Shown here in pieces: positions 1 to 10,559 of a stretch of 64,000 nucleotides of DNA. The stretch spans positions 47,893,967 through 47,957,966 of the forward strand of contig JALGQZ010000009.1 in NCBI GenBank assembly GCA_023105745.1. The letters run 5' to 3'. How positions within the stretch are numbered: position 1 is the first letter of the stretch; every line of letters begins with the position of its first letter. The notes below the pieces were generated by a model. It was given only the letters and a program-made list of their open reading frames with translations, did no database searches and was not told where the DNA came from. The DNA is from Austropuccinia psidii. Taxonomy: Eukaryota > Basidiomycota > Pucciniomycetes > Pucciniales > Sphaerophragmiaceae. The translations under genes were made by a program, and so were the position numbers.

Positions 1-110
1 AATAAATTGAAAAGATTCAATTTTTGGGGAAAAGGAATCTCAGCTCCAAGGGCACTAGACTCCCCCAAATTCCTTTATTAGGGGGTGTAAACGTTACCAA
101 AGCCCACGTT
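1..110 (+). repeat. Tail fragment of a family-A LTR
   Basis: The first ~110 bases (AAATTGAAAAGATTCAA, GGAATC, GCTCCAAGGG, CCCCCAAATTCCTT in order) align by eye with 22577-22660, inside the solo LTR at 21894-23650, in the same orientation. Similarity fades after about base 110. The piece is therefore a broken LTR copy whose remainder lies left of the window. No end motif is visible. Confidence 0.6.
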
Positions 111-639
111 GAAATAACATGAGATTTTATACCCAGATCCCACATGAAAAAATATGGTTTTTCCAATGAAACAATCAAGGTTTTTAATGTAGTCCCCTGG
201 TATTTCAGCAAAATCATACGTACATGAGTTTTACCCAAACCTGACCCAACAAGGAATTTGATTTTCCCCATTCAGGGATTACCCTCCTTCATTTTCATAA
301 CTGAATGCTAATTTATTTCAACCATATCTATTAAATTTTCCTTCTAATTAGTTCGGAATACCCCAACCAAAAATCTGTTCAAGGAAGCCCATGAAGAAGC
401 CCAATGCTGCACACACACATCAATCAAGCCATTCAACTTGGCCTGACTATATCAACATAATTAAGTGGCTCTAAAATAAGTCAAATTTTGAGGCGTGTTT
501 TGGTGCAAGTGGTTTAACATTGATTGGCAAACCACCCTCATCCAAACAAAATAAATTTCAAAAGATGGCTATGGAAGTTAATAAGGAGTCCTGAAATCAC
601 TCAAACCTCAGTGCCACAAGTATTCAAGATAGATGGTGA
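111..639. other. Unannotated AT-rich DNA
   Basis: I see no supportable gene or repeat here. Short open frames exist but lack family resemblance or codon structure. The last ~100 bases may belong to the decayed gene that follows, but I cannot show it. Confidence 0.4.
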
Positions 640-1560
640 ACTTACAAAAAGAAATATACCATATCTAAGCGGTATGAGAATAAAACTGGAGCTGTAATCA
701 CTGAAGAGTATGAGATAAAAGTTATTCAATCAATGATTGAAAAGCTTGAAAGCATTTGTCCATTCTTTGTTAAAATGGATAGTATATTTGGTAGTAAGCC
801 AAATATCACCCCCATTGCAATCTATGACTCTCAAGATGTTGATAGTGTTGATAAGGATAATGATAATGATCTTTCAGCTGCTGTGGTAAGTCATTATCAT
901 TAATATCTGAGGTTTTAATTAATTTTAATCTTCTTAATTAAGCCAAGGTTCAATCCAATGGAATTACCAATTGGCCCACAAATAGAGAGGATTCTTGATG
1001 ATGAATTGGAGCAATTTGAAAACATCTAAAATGAAGTAGTAAGTGCAACAAGTTCCAAATTTATGATCAATGATGTTTAAAGTGAGTCTTCCTATGGCAT
1101 CAGCCACCACCATCTGAACGACCATTCACTACCAAGTTCAATCTTCCTTCAAGCCCAAATATTAATTAAAGGAGTGGTGCTCGCAAGAAGAATTTTGATC
1201 CATTTGCTACCCCATATACTAGCTTCTTGGAGGGTTTGAAAAAAGTTTTGAGACTTTCATCAATCATTCAATCAAACTGTATTGATTTATTTGATTGTTT
1301 TCCAGAACTTGAAGAAAAAGAAAAGGAGCATTTGGAATGGGAGAAGGCTAAATGGCTTGGTGGCTCACAATTTTGAAGAGGTAAAACTGAAAATGCAATG
1401 AGAAGCTGAATAAAAGAAGCAATGAAGGAAACTTGATTTTTAAAAAGAGAAGTGGAGATGAAAGAGAAATAACATGTTCTGAAAATGACTTGTGCAGCAC
1501 TGAATTCAACCAGAAGAATGTCAGAGTTAGAACCCATTGTGGCATCAATTAATCATGAAT
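640..1560 (+). pseudogene. Decayed Myb/SANT-like transposon-associated gene
   Basis: An ATG-less frame at 640-903 reads through a block with ENKTGAV, ESICPFFVKMDSIFGSKPN and an acidic D/N run. From memory this resembles the C-terminal half of the large Myb/SANT-like protein family that travels with transposons in rust fungi. A canonical small intron (GTAAGT donor at 886, TTAATTAAG acceptor ending at 942, 57 bp) joins this frame to PRFNPMELPIGPQIERI. Further along, a shifted frame gives GARKKNFDPFATPYTSFLEG (about 1170-1230) and a lysine/glutamate-rich helical tail ending near RMSELEP (about 1515-1540). Several stops and at least one frameshift make it a pseudogene. No start codon is visible; the N-terminal DNA-binding part seems lost. 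Family assignment is from recollection, so moderate-low. Confidence 0.45.
886..942 (+). other. Spliceosomal intron in the decayed SANT-like gene
   Basis: GTAAGT donor and a pyrimidine/AT-rich stretch ending TTAATTAAG. Removal (57 bp) keeps the upstream frame open into PRFNPMELP, which would otherwise end at TAA 901-903. The size suits a rust intron. Confidence 0.5.
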
Positions 1561-1739
1561 AATACTTGTAATAATCTATTGTAATCAAGCCTCAATTTCT
1601 TTTTTCAATTAAATGATTGAGAAGTGAAAGGAAGTTTTAGAATTTAATTATTTTTTCCTATTACAAGCCAGAACAAACTGAAAGATTGTATCATAATTAA
1701 AAATTTATACAAGCAGGTAATTTTTTTAATAAATGAATT

Positions 1740-2300
1740 TCCTTCATTTTTTAAGACTTTATAGGTGACCTATTTGGACCCACCAACTCAAGTATTAGTT
1801 TTTTTTAGCCCCCACCTTCTCCTAGGATTTTTGGTATGATTGTTTTTATGTTTTTTATTTTTGAGGCCCCCACCCTCTCCTTGCACCTTCAGTGCAGTTA
1901 TTATTATTTGTGTTTTGTTTTTCAGGTCCCCACCCTCTCCTTGGACCATTGGTTTCTTTGCTTTCTTTATTTTTTAATTATTTTGAAATATTTTTTTGTT
2001 AATTTTTAAGTCTTTTTTAGTTTTGTTCGCCCCACCCCCTCCTTGACAATCAGCACATGTTTTTTAATTTATTTTATTTTTGATTTATCATGAATTTATT
2101 TATTTTTCAATTTTTTAGGCCCCCACCCTCTCCTTGCACCACCAATTCGTGTATTTCTGTTTTTTTGGTTTTTGTTTATCATAAATTTTCTTTTTTTGTT
2201 TTTTAGGACCCCTGCCTCTCCTTGCACAAAAGGTCCATTGTTTCTTTATTTATTTAGTTTATTCTATTAATTTTGTTTCTTTTTAGTTTTTTTGCAATTT
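1740..2300 (+). repeat. Degenerate T-rich minisatellite with a CCCCCACCCTCTCCTTG core
   Basis: Six copies of a core close to GGCCCCCACCCTCTCCTTGC occur at about 1807, 1864, 1924, 2029, 2117 and 2204. They are spaced 57, 60, 105, 88 and 87 bases apart and separated by T-rich filler. Some units also share CCACCAA(C/T)TC just beside the core. Spacing changes look like unit loss and gain. No open frame runs through it. Confidence 0.75.
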
Positions 2301-2482
2301 ATAATCAAATTTCAGCTTATTTGTTAATATTCTTATACTACTTATAAATATGTTTGATAATCAATTACCTAAAGATTTACATTTCCAAACAAAACTACAA
2401 AAAAATTGAGAAACTATTTAGGACAAACCCAGGACAAGCTTTTGATACATCAAGCTTATCAAACTTTCATAAAAATAATTAA
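2301..2482. other. AT-rich spacer
   Basis: T-rich to A-rich DNA between the minisatellite and the oxygenase remnant. I see no gene. Confidence 0.4.
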
Positions 2483-3470
2483 ATGGTTAGGACTAAACCA
2501 AATATACATTATTTTTCAAGTATATGCAACCTTACTCAAGCTCAAGAAATTCTGATCAAGATTAATAAGCAAGTGATTTCAAAGCTTCAAGATAGTTCAA
2601 ATAACTATAAATCTTTTTGTATAATTCCACTTGATAAAAATCCTCCAAATTCATCATGGTTAGAAACTTCCAGCATTGAAAACTCTTCCAAAGCCATATG
2701 TAGTTGTCAATAATATAATGAATCCTCCTTTACCAATTTCTGTCTATAAAATCCATTAATTTGAAAACCAGCTCCATATCTCAATAATCTTCAAAAATTA
2801 ATTATGACATTAACTCACTTGGCCATGAATAGACATAAAATTACTAATAATACAGACTTATCAGGAGGCACCATGGAAGGATTTGAATTTTATCAAGGAT
2901 CTGATTTGAGCAAATCAGCAGGTGCATATTCCAGAGAACCAGGACTCACTGTTCAAGAAATTCAATATGATAATAAAATGTGGAATAACTTAAGGTAATT
3001 AAATCAATTCATTCATGAAAGAATTATGCAATTTGCCAAAGGTTCTGCAGATGATAATCAAGAATTAATTAATAATGCTAATTTACCAAATTTCAGTCAA
3101 ACAGAATGGACAATTCAAGAATCTAATCAAGTCAAACTCTTCTCCAATGTCATTATAACTCAAGATGTATTTTACAATAATCCACATCCCAATACCAACA
3201 ACCTTATTCCTTTTACTTATGGTACTTTTTCTATCATTTCAAAATCTTATTTCAAACCAATTCTTTCTTTCTTCCCCTCCCACTGATCATGGCCTTCACT
3301 TTCCTGAACTTCAATTATAGTTTGAATTTTCAAAAAAACCTGGAATCATTGAGATTTTATGGAAAATCTCATCCATGAAGCATCACACAACCAAAACACC
3401 AAGAATCCTTATCAATAATTATACTTTCAAACACTTTTAATGTTCTTTTCAAATAAGTAAAAAATTATTC
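2483..3470 (+). pseudogene. Decayed Tet-like 2OG-Fe(II) oxygenase (TET/JBP superfamily)
   Basis: A frame through 2804-3286 contains GGTMEGFEFYQG, KSAGAYSREPG, a lone stop at 2996-2998, then DDNQEL, LPNFSQTEW and FSNVIITQDVFYNNPHPN followed by FTYGTFS. After a frameshift near 3285 another frame continues HGLHFPEL, GIIEILW (3342-3362), HHTT (3381-3392) and FKHF-stop-CSFQISK. The order matches, from memory, the Tet-like oxygenases greatly expanded in rusts and often linked to transposons, which oxidise 5-methylcytosine-type substrates with Fe(II) and 2-oxoglutarate. In the usual iron-binding PHxD motif the aspartate is replaced (PHPN), so activity is lost even before the stops. The 2483-2713 frame upstream may be its N-terminal part; that is unproven. 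Confidence 0.62.
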
Positions 3471-3779
3471 CATTTTGGGCATAAATTACATATGATGGAT
3501 TTACAGAAACAAGAATCCAGATTTTTGGGCAAAATGAATGTAATTCACAGGATGAGAAAAGAGCTCAAAGTATGAAGATTTAATCACTAAAATTTATTTA
3601 ACTTTCCATTCTTTTTCCTTCTTTTGGAGCAATCCACACTATCTAGAGGTTAATGAATAATTTCCATTTTTTATTATGATTTATTTAAAGCTAATTATTG
3701 CTACCATACCAAAGTAATTTTTGAGGTTTAAATTTCTCTCGCATATTAACCATACGCTTAAGATTTTTTGTTTCAGGGG
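3471..3779. other. Spacer between two convergent transposon-gene remnants
   Basis: About 300 AT-rich bases between the oxygenase remnant (plus strand) and the transposase remnant (minus strand). I see no gene. Confidence 0.4.
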
Positions 3780-4885
3780 GTCACAATCATCATAAAAATC
3801 ATACCCTTGATCTCCGATTTTCGCAAACATATTGTGTAACATCATACTTGATACAACCCAATTTACAAAATACTTTACCTCTTTCTCATTTCTCTAAGGG
3901 ATACCCATTTCCCCTTCAAAATCCCAATTGCATTTTTAATTTGTACTCAAGATCTAGCCAAAAAGTAATTGAACATTTTTCTGTCTTCATTTTGAGATGT
4001 ATTGCCTTTATATGCAGGAAATATCCATGGGGAACTGGAATAGGCTGAATCGGCAAGAAGATACTGGTCCCTATAATAGTAATTTTGTGGGTTTTTGCAA
4101 TTTGCATCCTTTGATAAACACTTTAGTCATGCAGGGAGCCAGTGCACCCGACATGCAATTTGCTAAACTTTTTTTTGATGACACATAATTGTTGTATTGA
4201 CATTTGGTACCTGTAAAAACAAAAATTAGTTCTCAAAATCAATTCGTGTAATTCAAATTAATTTTTTCTACCTCTTTTTATGATAGAAATAAGCTTCACC
4301 ATAATTTGGGGGTCTTTGTGACAGTTTTATGATATTTTCAACTATGAATCCAATGAATCCTGGAAATCACTCAGCCTGAATCACTTCTGAAATTTCTTCC
4401 CTTGCTTGCATATCAGGACAGACAATATATTTCCTTTGGCTCTTGATTAAAAACAAAATCACCCACTGTGTATACAATACAATGGCCCCATGGCTAACTC
4501 CAAACAGCATGCTAATCTTACCCGAAGCTTCTCCATTAGCATTTGATCCTAATCTTCCTAATTCCACCACCAATTGAATTTCAGGATCCCTTTGTTTATT
4601 CCTGGACATATTCTGAACACTTCATCATCTTTAATTCTTGTAACTAATTTTGAAAAGGAATCATGTTTTTACGGAATAGCTGGCAAAACCTATTAAATGA
4701 GAGGTTTTTCAAGTCAATTGATGTGTAAATGTATGGTGATAGTTGGTTTTTACAAGGTTGGAGATATCTTTGAATAAATAGCATATTCAGTAGAGAAATT
4801 TCATCCTCTATTTTGGAATCACTACTGGATTCAATGTAGTTGACAAATTGAAGTGATATCAATTATTGATTGATTGGTTTCTGGG
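3780..4885 (-). pseudogene. Decayed PIF/Harbinger (HARBI1-like, DDE_Tnp4) transposase
   Basis: Read on the minus strand from about 4862: RYLQPCKNQLSP, FNRFCQLFRKN, then after a frameshift KLVTRIKDDEVF, QLVVELGRLGSNANGEAS, GAIVLYT and EISEVIQAE. Next come FPGFIGFIVENI and LSQRPP..GEAYFYHKKR, an intron (4271-4211), then MSIQ, HVGCTGSLHD, MQIAKT, YLLADSAYS, YKGN, and finally GILKGKWVSLREMR and MLHNMFAKIGD near 3790-3850. This is the order of a HARBI1-type DDE transposase, a nuclease that cuts and pastes PIF/Harbinger elements. The first catalytic D (normally GFVDGT) is replaced here; the second (LHD) is still readable; stops and frameshifts are frequent. The family call rests on recognised motifs, not a search. 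Confidence 0.72.
4211..4271 (-). other. Small intron inside the HARBI1-like transposase remnant
   Basis: On the minus strand AG|GTAGAA (donor at 4271) and TTTTTACAG|GTACC (acceptor ending 4211) flank 61 bases. Excision joins ..YHKKR to YQMSIQ in frame, as expected for this family, and removes an in-frame stop. Confidence 0.6.
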
Positions 4886-5214
4886 AAGATGTTTTTGGCA
4901 TAGTTATTAATGTGTTTCAGATGCTGGTGATAGAACACAAATAAAAAAGGTTTCAGATCTTGAAGAAAAGATAATTTCCTATAATTAACTAAGTATATGT
5001 TTTATGAAACTGCATATGCATTTTAATGGGTGAGATAACAGATTATTGTGGGATTTTATGTTTGAAAATGAAAGATTTTTTATAACAAATATAGGTTTTT
5101 TGTACCTTGAAATACCACACCTCTTGAGGTGTGGGATTTATTTTTTACCAAAATAAGGCAGGATTTGAATCAAAAAAACCATGGTATTTTTAATTCAGGA
5201 TTTTGTATCTTTTG
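4886..5214. other. AT-rich DNA with a 9-bp-arm inverted repeat
   Basis: No gene seen. At 5115-5134 CCACACCTC and GAGGTGTGG form perfect 9-bp arms around TT. This stretch may be the diverged 5' part of the LTR that follows. Confidence 0.4.
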
Positions 5215-6158
5215 CACCCCCTATTATAGGTTTGGGATATCAAAAAATTTAAATATGCAACACTTTGGGCCTGAAATTTAGTCACAGAGTCTATGACTCA
5301 TTCAATTATGAGGTTTATTTGACTGTGGTCAAGAATTTTAAACAGCAATTAAGTTAATAAAACCCTCACTAACATAGTTCTAAAAACCTTCAAAACTCCT
5401 TAAACACATTCTGACCTGTTTTGAAGACTCTTAACCAACTATTACAGTATTATTGGCTGGTTGAGGGGACCAAAATGGCTAAAACCAGCCCTTTTTTGGT
5501 CAAAAAAAATTAAATTCCTCCATAATTGGGATTTCTGTTTCAAATGAGTTTGGAAAAGCTTTTGAAAGAGAGATGTAGCTTTGGAGGTTATCAAATAATT
5601 TATTCTTTTCCCCATCTTTCCATTTTATGTAAGAATATTTTCCTTTTATAATTAGCTCAAACATTGTTAAAAAAACAATAAGAGAGTAAAACCACCATCA
5701 TTCAATGATTTTAAATCTCCCAAGAGCATGAAGAAATATTTATAATAAATTCAACCTTAAGCCACCCCAAAAGTGAATCAAGGAATTTTTTATCACTGCT
5801 AGCTTTGTCACTTTGTCAAAATTTACTCTGGTCACTTTTGGGTATTTTTCATCTCTAATAGCTATCTTAAATACTCTGTTCTCATATTTACTTAAACAAG
5901 TCATTTGCTCAATGGATTTCCAATTCAAACTTCTCTTGAAGAAATTTCATTTGCAGCCATAAATATCTCCTGTAGAGCACTTCTGGATAAATCTTTATCA
6001 TATCATCCCTCTTACTGATAAAGTTAAAAGAAATAATATTGGTATTTTTCCTTGAAAAAGCTTAAAATTACTATTTTTAAATAATTTTACCTCATAAAAA
6101 TTGTGAAGACAGGAAAGGTACTTAATTTTTAATCAAATCTTTATATCCACACCTTACA
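5215..6158 (+). repeat. Old, degenerate family-A LTR (3' part)
   Basis: Ordered landmarks of the family-A LTR are readable in plus orientation: GTCACAG..ATGACTCA (5280-5304), GGCTAAAACCAGCCC, TTAGCTTTGTCACTTTG, ACTCTGGTCACTTTTGG and the terminal ATATCCACACCTTACA ending at 6158. The same landmarks occur in 22690-23650. The 5' boundary cannot be fixed because divergence is high; no target duplication was found. Confidence 0.6.
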
Positions 6159-8805
6159 GTTGGGGTGCCTCAATTAAGGAAAAGGATACAATACTTTATT
6201 AGCAATTCCTTTTAAAAGGAGTTTGGTTTATTAAATAAAAGCCACTCTATGAATTTTTGATTCAATAAAAAATTTATACAAGATATCTCTTAGTTGAAGT
6301 GAGTTTGGTGCTTTTTGTGTTGGTGTGAATCCATAAACAGAAATCTTTTAAGGTTTCTATTTCTTATCAGGTAAAATGTTATAGCAGGGAAGTAATTCCA
6401 CACCTAAAGAGATTATTTGTAATCAAATTTCTATCTAATAAGAATCTGAACAATAAATATACAGACCAAAAGCAAGATTTCCTGGTGTTTTTGGTGATTA
6501 TTTCTCCAATTTAAGCATGAACGGAGTTGAAAACTCCTCCATCCCAGATATCTTGAGGTTTTAAATGTTTTCTTTGCTTCATTTCTCTTAAATAATACAT
6601 AATATCTTCAAAATGGGATGATAAAAGCTCATAAGCTCTCCATTTTTTAAATTTTGATAGTTTTCTCTTTTTCATTTTTCCTACTTTGCGTCCATAAAGA
6701 TCTATTATATCTTGAATCATGCCTATGTGATCTCAATAGCAATTGTGTGCAGAATGCATTCTCAATTTGAAGGGGTATATCCCAGGTGGGAATTTGTTTT
6801 TGGAATAATTATAAAGATGGAATAAATCAGGACAAAAGATATAGCTTTCAAATTTACGTTCCAATTTCACCTTATTTTTGAGCTTTAGAAATATTTCAGG
6901 AATTTTTCAGCCGAAATCAGGACCATTTTTCTCAGATGTTTAGGATTTTATTTTTTCTGTTCAAGTTGAAAATTCTTTTCACATGAATCATCACTGAGGC
7001 TCTTCTTGGTGCTATAATGTAATATTTAAATTGCAGAAATGAGTGGAGTAGAAGGATGATGTTTGTATTTTTTAATAATAAGGAGGGATGAATAAAAAAA
7101 CATTCTAATGTATTTACATTTTCCAAGCTGAAAGTTAGCTTTTTTAATGGTAACTATGGGGTATATTTCTACAAAAATTGGGCAATTTGAAATGCTGTTG
7201 GCATTTCCATGTATTTTGGTCAAATTGAATCTATTTCTTGGTAAAAATATCATTATTTTTATTTAAATACTGTTAGAATAAATAATTATGCATAAGTTTG
7301 AGGTTGGTTCATTATTACTATCAATTTAGTATGGGGAACCTTGTGAAGGTATTAAAGAAAAAATTTGATTTTTATTACCTGAAAAAGGATGAAAGAATTT
7401 CAAAATTAGCTAGGGAGATTTTTGAAAAGAAAAATTATGCTTACTTACATCATTTCATTATAAAAGGGAAGCAACATTATCTTAATGAAATATTTTGAAT
7501 CCCCCAACACCATGGTAATTTTTTGGAAAATCTGGTAAGTTATGAGATTAAATTGTGAATATCTTAAGCTACGATTATAGTGCAATATTTCAAAAGACAT
7601 TTAGAAAAGCTGTTTAAGTAAATCTTAATTCCAATTGTAATATTGAAGGTGATTGTTCAAAGTATAAATATCACATGAAGAAGCTTAATTGGAAAGGATA
7701 CTAGTAGAGAAATATTGATAAATTAAAAAGAGATTTTATTTTAGTTTTCAAAGCTTCAAATTGAGAAAATTGGACCAATTATAAGCGGTTTTGGAATAAA
7801 AACTATTTGATTTTGTTTGAAATTGAAAATTTTACCTCCAAAAGGGATCTATTTAGAATGATTAGTTCCTCTACCTTAATAATATTAATATTATCTAATC
7901 ACCGTGTCAAAATTCTGAAAAAAGCCTCTATAAGTGAAAAATGGTGGAAAAAACATTTGGTTTTGATTATCTGCATGTAGTTTATGTAATATATGATCGT
8001 TTATCTAACCACGATAAATTACAGTGGTTTTAACCACAGAGATGGCTTATACCTCAAATAATCATTTGAGATCAGTCATTTAGAGCCAAAATATGTCTAG
8101 GTCAGACTATGAGCTGAAAATAAATTAAGGTTATGTGGAAAAAATGTCTGTTAAGGTAAACTTATAGTATATGTTAAATAAGAATATTTTAAATGGTATC
8201 CTTTTCCCTTTTAATAAGATTCTTTCATCATACATTAAGCTCACTTCTTTTTATTGATAAATTGATTTTGCTTACCCATTCAGAAATCTAAAAGAAAAAG
8301 AAGGTGTTCTATGTGTACTACAAGATTTCAATGACCAACAAATCCTTAATTTGATCCAAGAAATCTGGTCATCTGATTCAACTGATTAATTTCTGGAACA
8401 AGGTCCATAGGATTTTGAAAATCAAGACCCCTTATTTCAACCTCTTTAGGGGTGGCTAAGATTTGAGGGATCAGCCAATTTCTGGGAATCTTAGGGTAAA
8501 TACTCCCATAGCCATTTTTCCTTCTGATATTTTCTTGTGGTTTCAATTGATTGATTTTATTTTTGCAAACATTTTTGGCTCTTGCTGTTTTTTCCAATAT
8601 TTCTGTGACCTTAATCTAGCGAATTTAAGAGTTCTGTCACCTCCATTTATTTCCAGGAAATCGATGGTAGGTATTCAGCTTCTGATTCTGGTTCTACATC
8701 TGAAAGTATTACATCTATCAGAAAAATTCATAATGTCTTTGGATTATCCTTATATAGAAAATGAATCACAGCTTCCTAAAATCTTTGTTTTTGTTATTAT
8801 GAAGA
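6159..8805. other. Unrecognised AT-rich DNA with small ORFs only
   Basis: The longest open frames are about 60-120 codons (for example 6511-6720 minus, lysine-rich, ending near VGKMKKRKLSKFKKW, and 7298-7498 plus). None has a motif I recognise, a neighbour in frame, or splice signals that extend it. I treat them as chance or heavily decayed repeat sequence. Confidence 0.4.
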
Positions 8806-9500
8806 TGTTACAGGAGCTCTCCTAAGTGAAGAGGGCTTTGCACTCAGTGAGCAGACTTACTAAGGGAGGGCTAAAAAGAGAGTAATTAGAAAATGGAAAT
8901 AAAATAAAGGGATAAAATTCCTTAATATAAAAAGAAATGCAAGTAAAAAACATGAAATAAACAAAAACAATGATCGAAATCCAACCACAAAAGAAACTTG
9001 AATTACTTTTTCAACCTTTTCAGAGCAATGAGAGGCTATAATAAGGATATGGCCACCAAAACTCCACTGAAAAGGTGAGAGAAGTCAAAAGCTTACTTAA
9101 TCTATTAGCAATATATTATTCTAATTTTAGGTTAAAATAAAGGTAACTGTAAATCCAACATATTAATTGACTGGGGGAGAGTTCCCAGGTGGGTGAAGAG
9201 CAGCTGTTATATGTGAGAAATTCAAGCCTGTTTTTTGACTTCTGAAGCCAGGGGATTTCTGATGCACAGGATCAGTTTTAATCATCAACTTTAATTTATA
9301 TTGTACCAATTTTTTGGATCAATTGGTACCCTGTCTTTGTATTTCCAATGCAGAGCTTTTCTTCTTTTGGTGAGTACAGTTTTTGTCACCTGTCTTGGTT
9401 ACAGGTCTATCTTTGTGGAATCCGGTATTTAAGATGACCTGTATTGAGCTCTATTTGGTGGATTTTCCATTTCTCCCCTTTCCTGATTAGTATTGTAAGA
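8806..9500 (-). repeat. Fragment of a family-B LTR
   Basis: TGTTACAGGAGCTCT at 8806, GAAGAGGGCTTTGCACTCAG, a sentence-like order of GATATGGCCACCAAAACTCCACTGAAAAGG broken over 9046-9075, TTAATTGACTGGGG..CCCAGGTG (about 9164-9200) and TATATGTGAGAAA follow the order seen in the family-B LTRs starting at 23790 and 43675. It is diverged and its right end (about 9500) is approximate. No coding part of a family-B element adjoins it. Confidence 0.6.
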
Positions 9501-9529
9501 TATTCAATTATCAACCTTTTTCTGATGAA

Positions 9530-10549
9530 TCAGAATCCCTTGACTGTGTCTTTATCTTTGTGAGAGAAGAATCCAAAAGTAAGAAGTAAGGTGTCCCTGG
9601 CTATTTTTACCAATTTATTATTATCTGAGAAGATAAAGGGAACCAAATTATGTTTTGAGTTCTTTTGAGGTGCCTTCTTTCTTTCTCTTCTCTTATTTCC
9701 TTGACTTTCCAACGATTTCTACTTTCTTCAAATTGCATTACCTCCCACAAACCATCTCTCCACTATGGAGATTGTATTTGAGAAAGTATTAAGATCCTCT
9801 TTAATTTGTTCAAAAAATGTTCCACCATGAAAATGACATAGCTTCCAGGAATAAATCAGAATGTTTTTGATGGCCAACTCACATGTCTAAAAGGGTCAGG
9901 AATTCCAAGGATATTTACACCTTTGTAAGCGATATTTCTCTAGAACTGCATTACCATATGCTAGCCATTCTTCAATATCAAAATTTATTTCTTGGAGATA
10001 GGAGCTACTAATGACATATCCATGTGTCGGAGCTACCTTATCCATCTATTTTAATTCATTCTTGTTTCTTCAATCCCTTCCATTCTCCAAAAGAGATTCC
10101 CGAGATTTTTCAACTTCCTGCATTGTACCTTGTATATGTGCTTTGAATTTGGCTTTTCACATTTTCAAATTTTTCTCAAATTCTAAATGCTCTTCAATTT
10201 TTGGTGGAGGAGGCAGGAAGAAGTCGGGAGGGATGATCCCAAGTAAGGTCTTAACCAATTCATTTATATATCTAGCTAACCCTGATGTGAACTTCGAGGT
10301 CCCAGATTGAGCTGAATGCCTTTGAATACTGTGAGATAATTTAGTTTTACTTTTACTTTCTTTCTTTTTCTGATAAGTCGGAACCATCAAATCTGCACTA
10401 GCAGAATAGGAGTAAAATTTAGATGGGATAACTTCGCTAGTGACTGCAGTGGGAGAATCTATTTGAGATTTAACTATATGTAAGATAAAAGTTAGATTTT
10501 TCATTTGAGCTATCCAAATGTGAAGTAGAGGTTTATAGCTCAAAAACAT
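9530..10549 (-). pseudogene. Possible decayed coding region, unrecognised
   Basis: A 130-codon minus-strand frame (10157-10549) is lysine/serine-rich in its middle and ends with PPDFFLPPPPKIEEHLEFEKNLKM. Downstream on the same strand broken frames give plausible protein-like pieces such as EEWLAYGNAVLEKYRLQR (about 9930-9990) and a basic stretch KEIREEKERR (about 9660-9700). Nothing matches a family I know. It could be a decayed transposon gag-like gene or chance. Confidence 0.25.
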
Positions 10550-10559
10550 TCATAACATA

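Noticed and set aside
10011..10310. 99-codon plus-strand frame
   Set aside because: Antisense to the slightly more protein-like minus frame 10157-10549, and neither is recognised.
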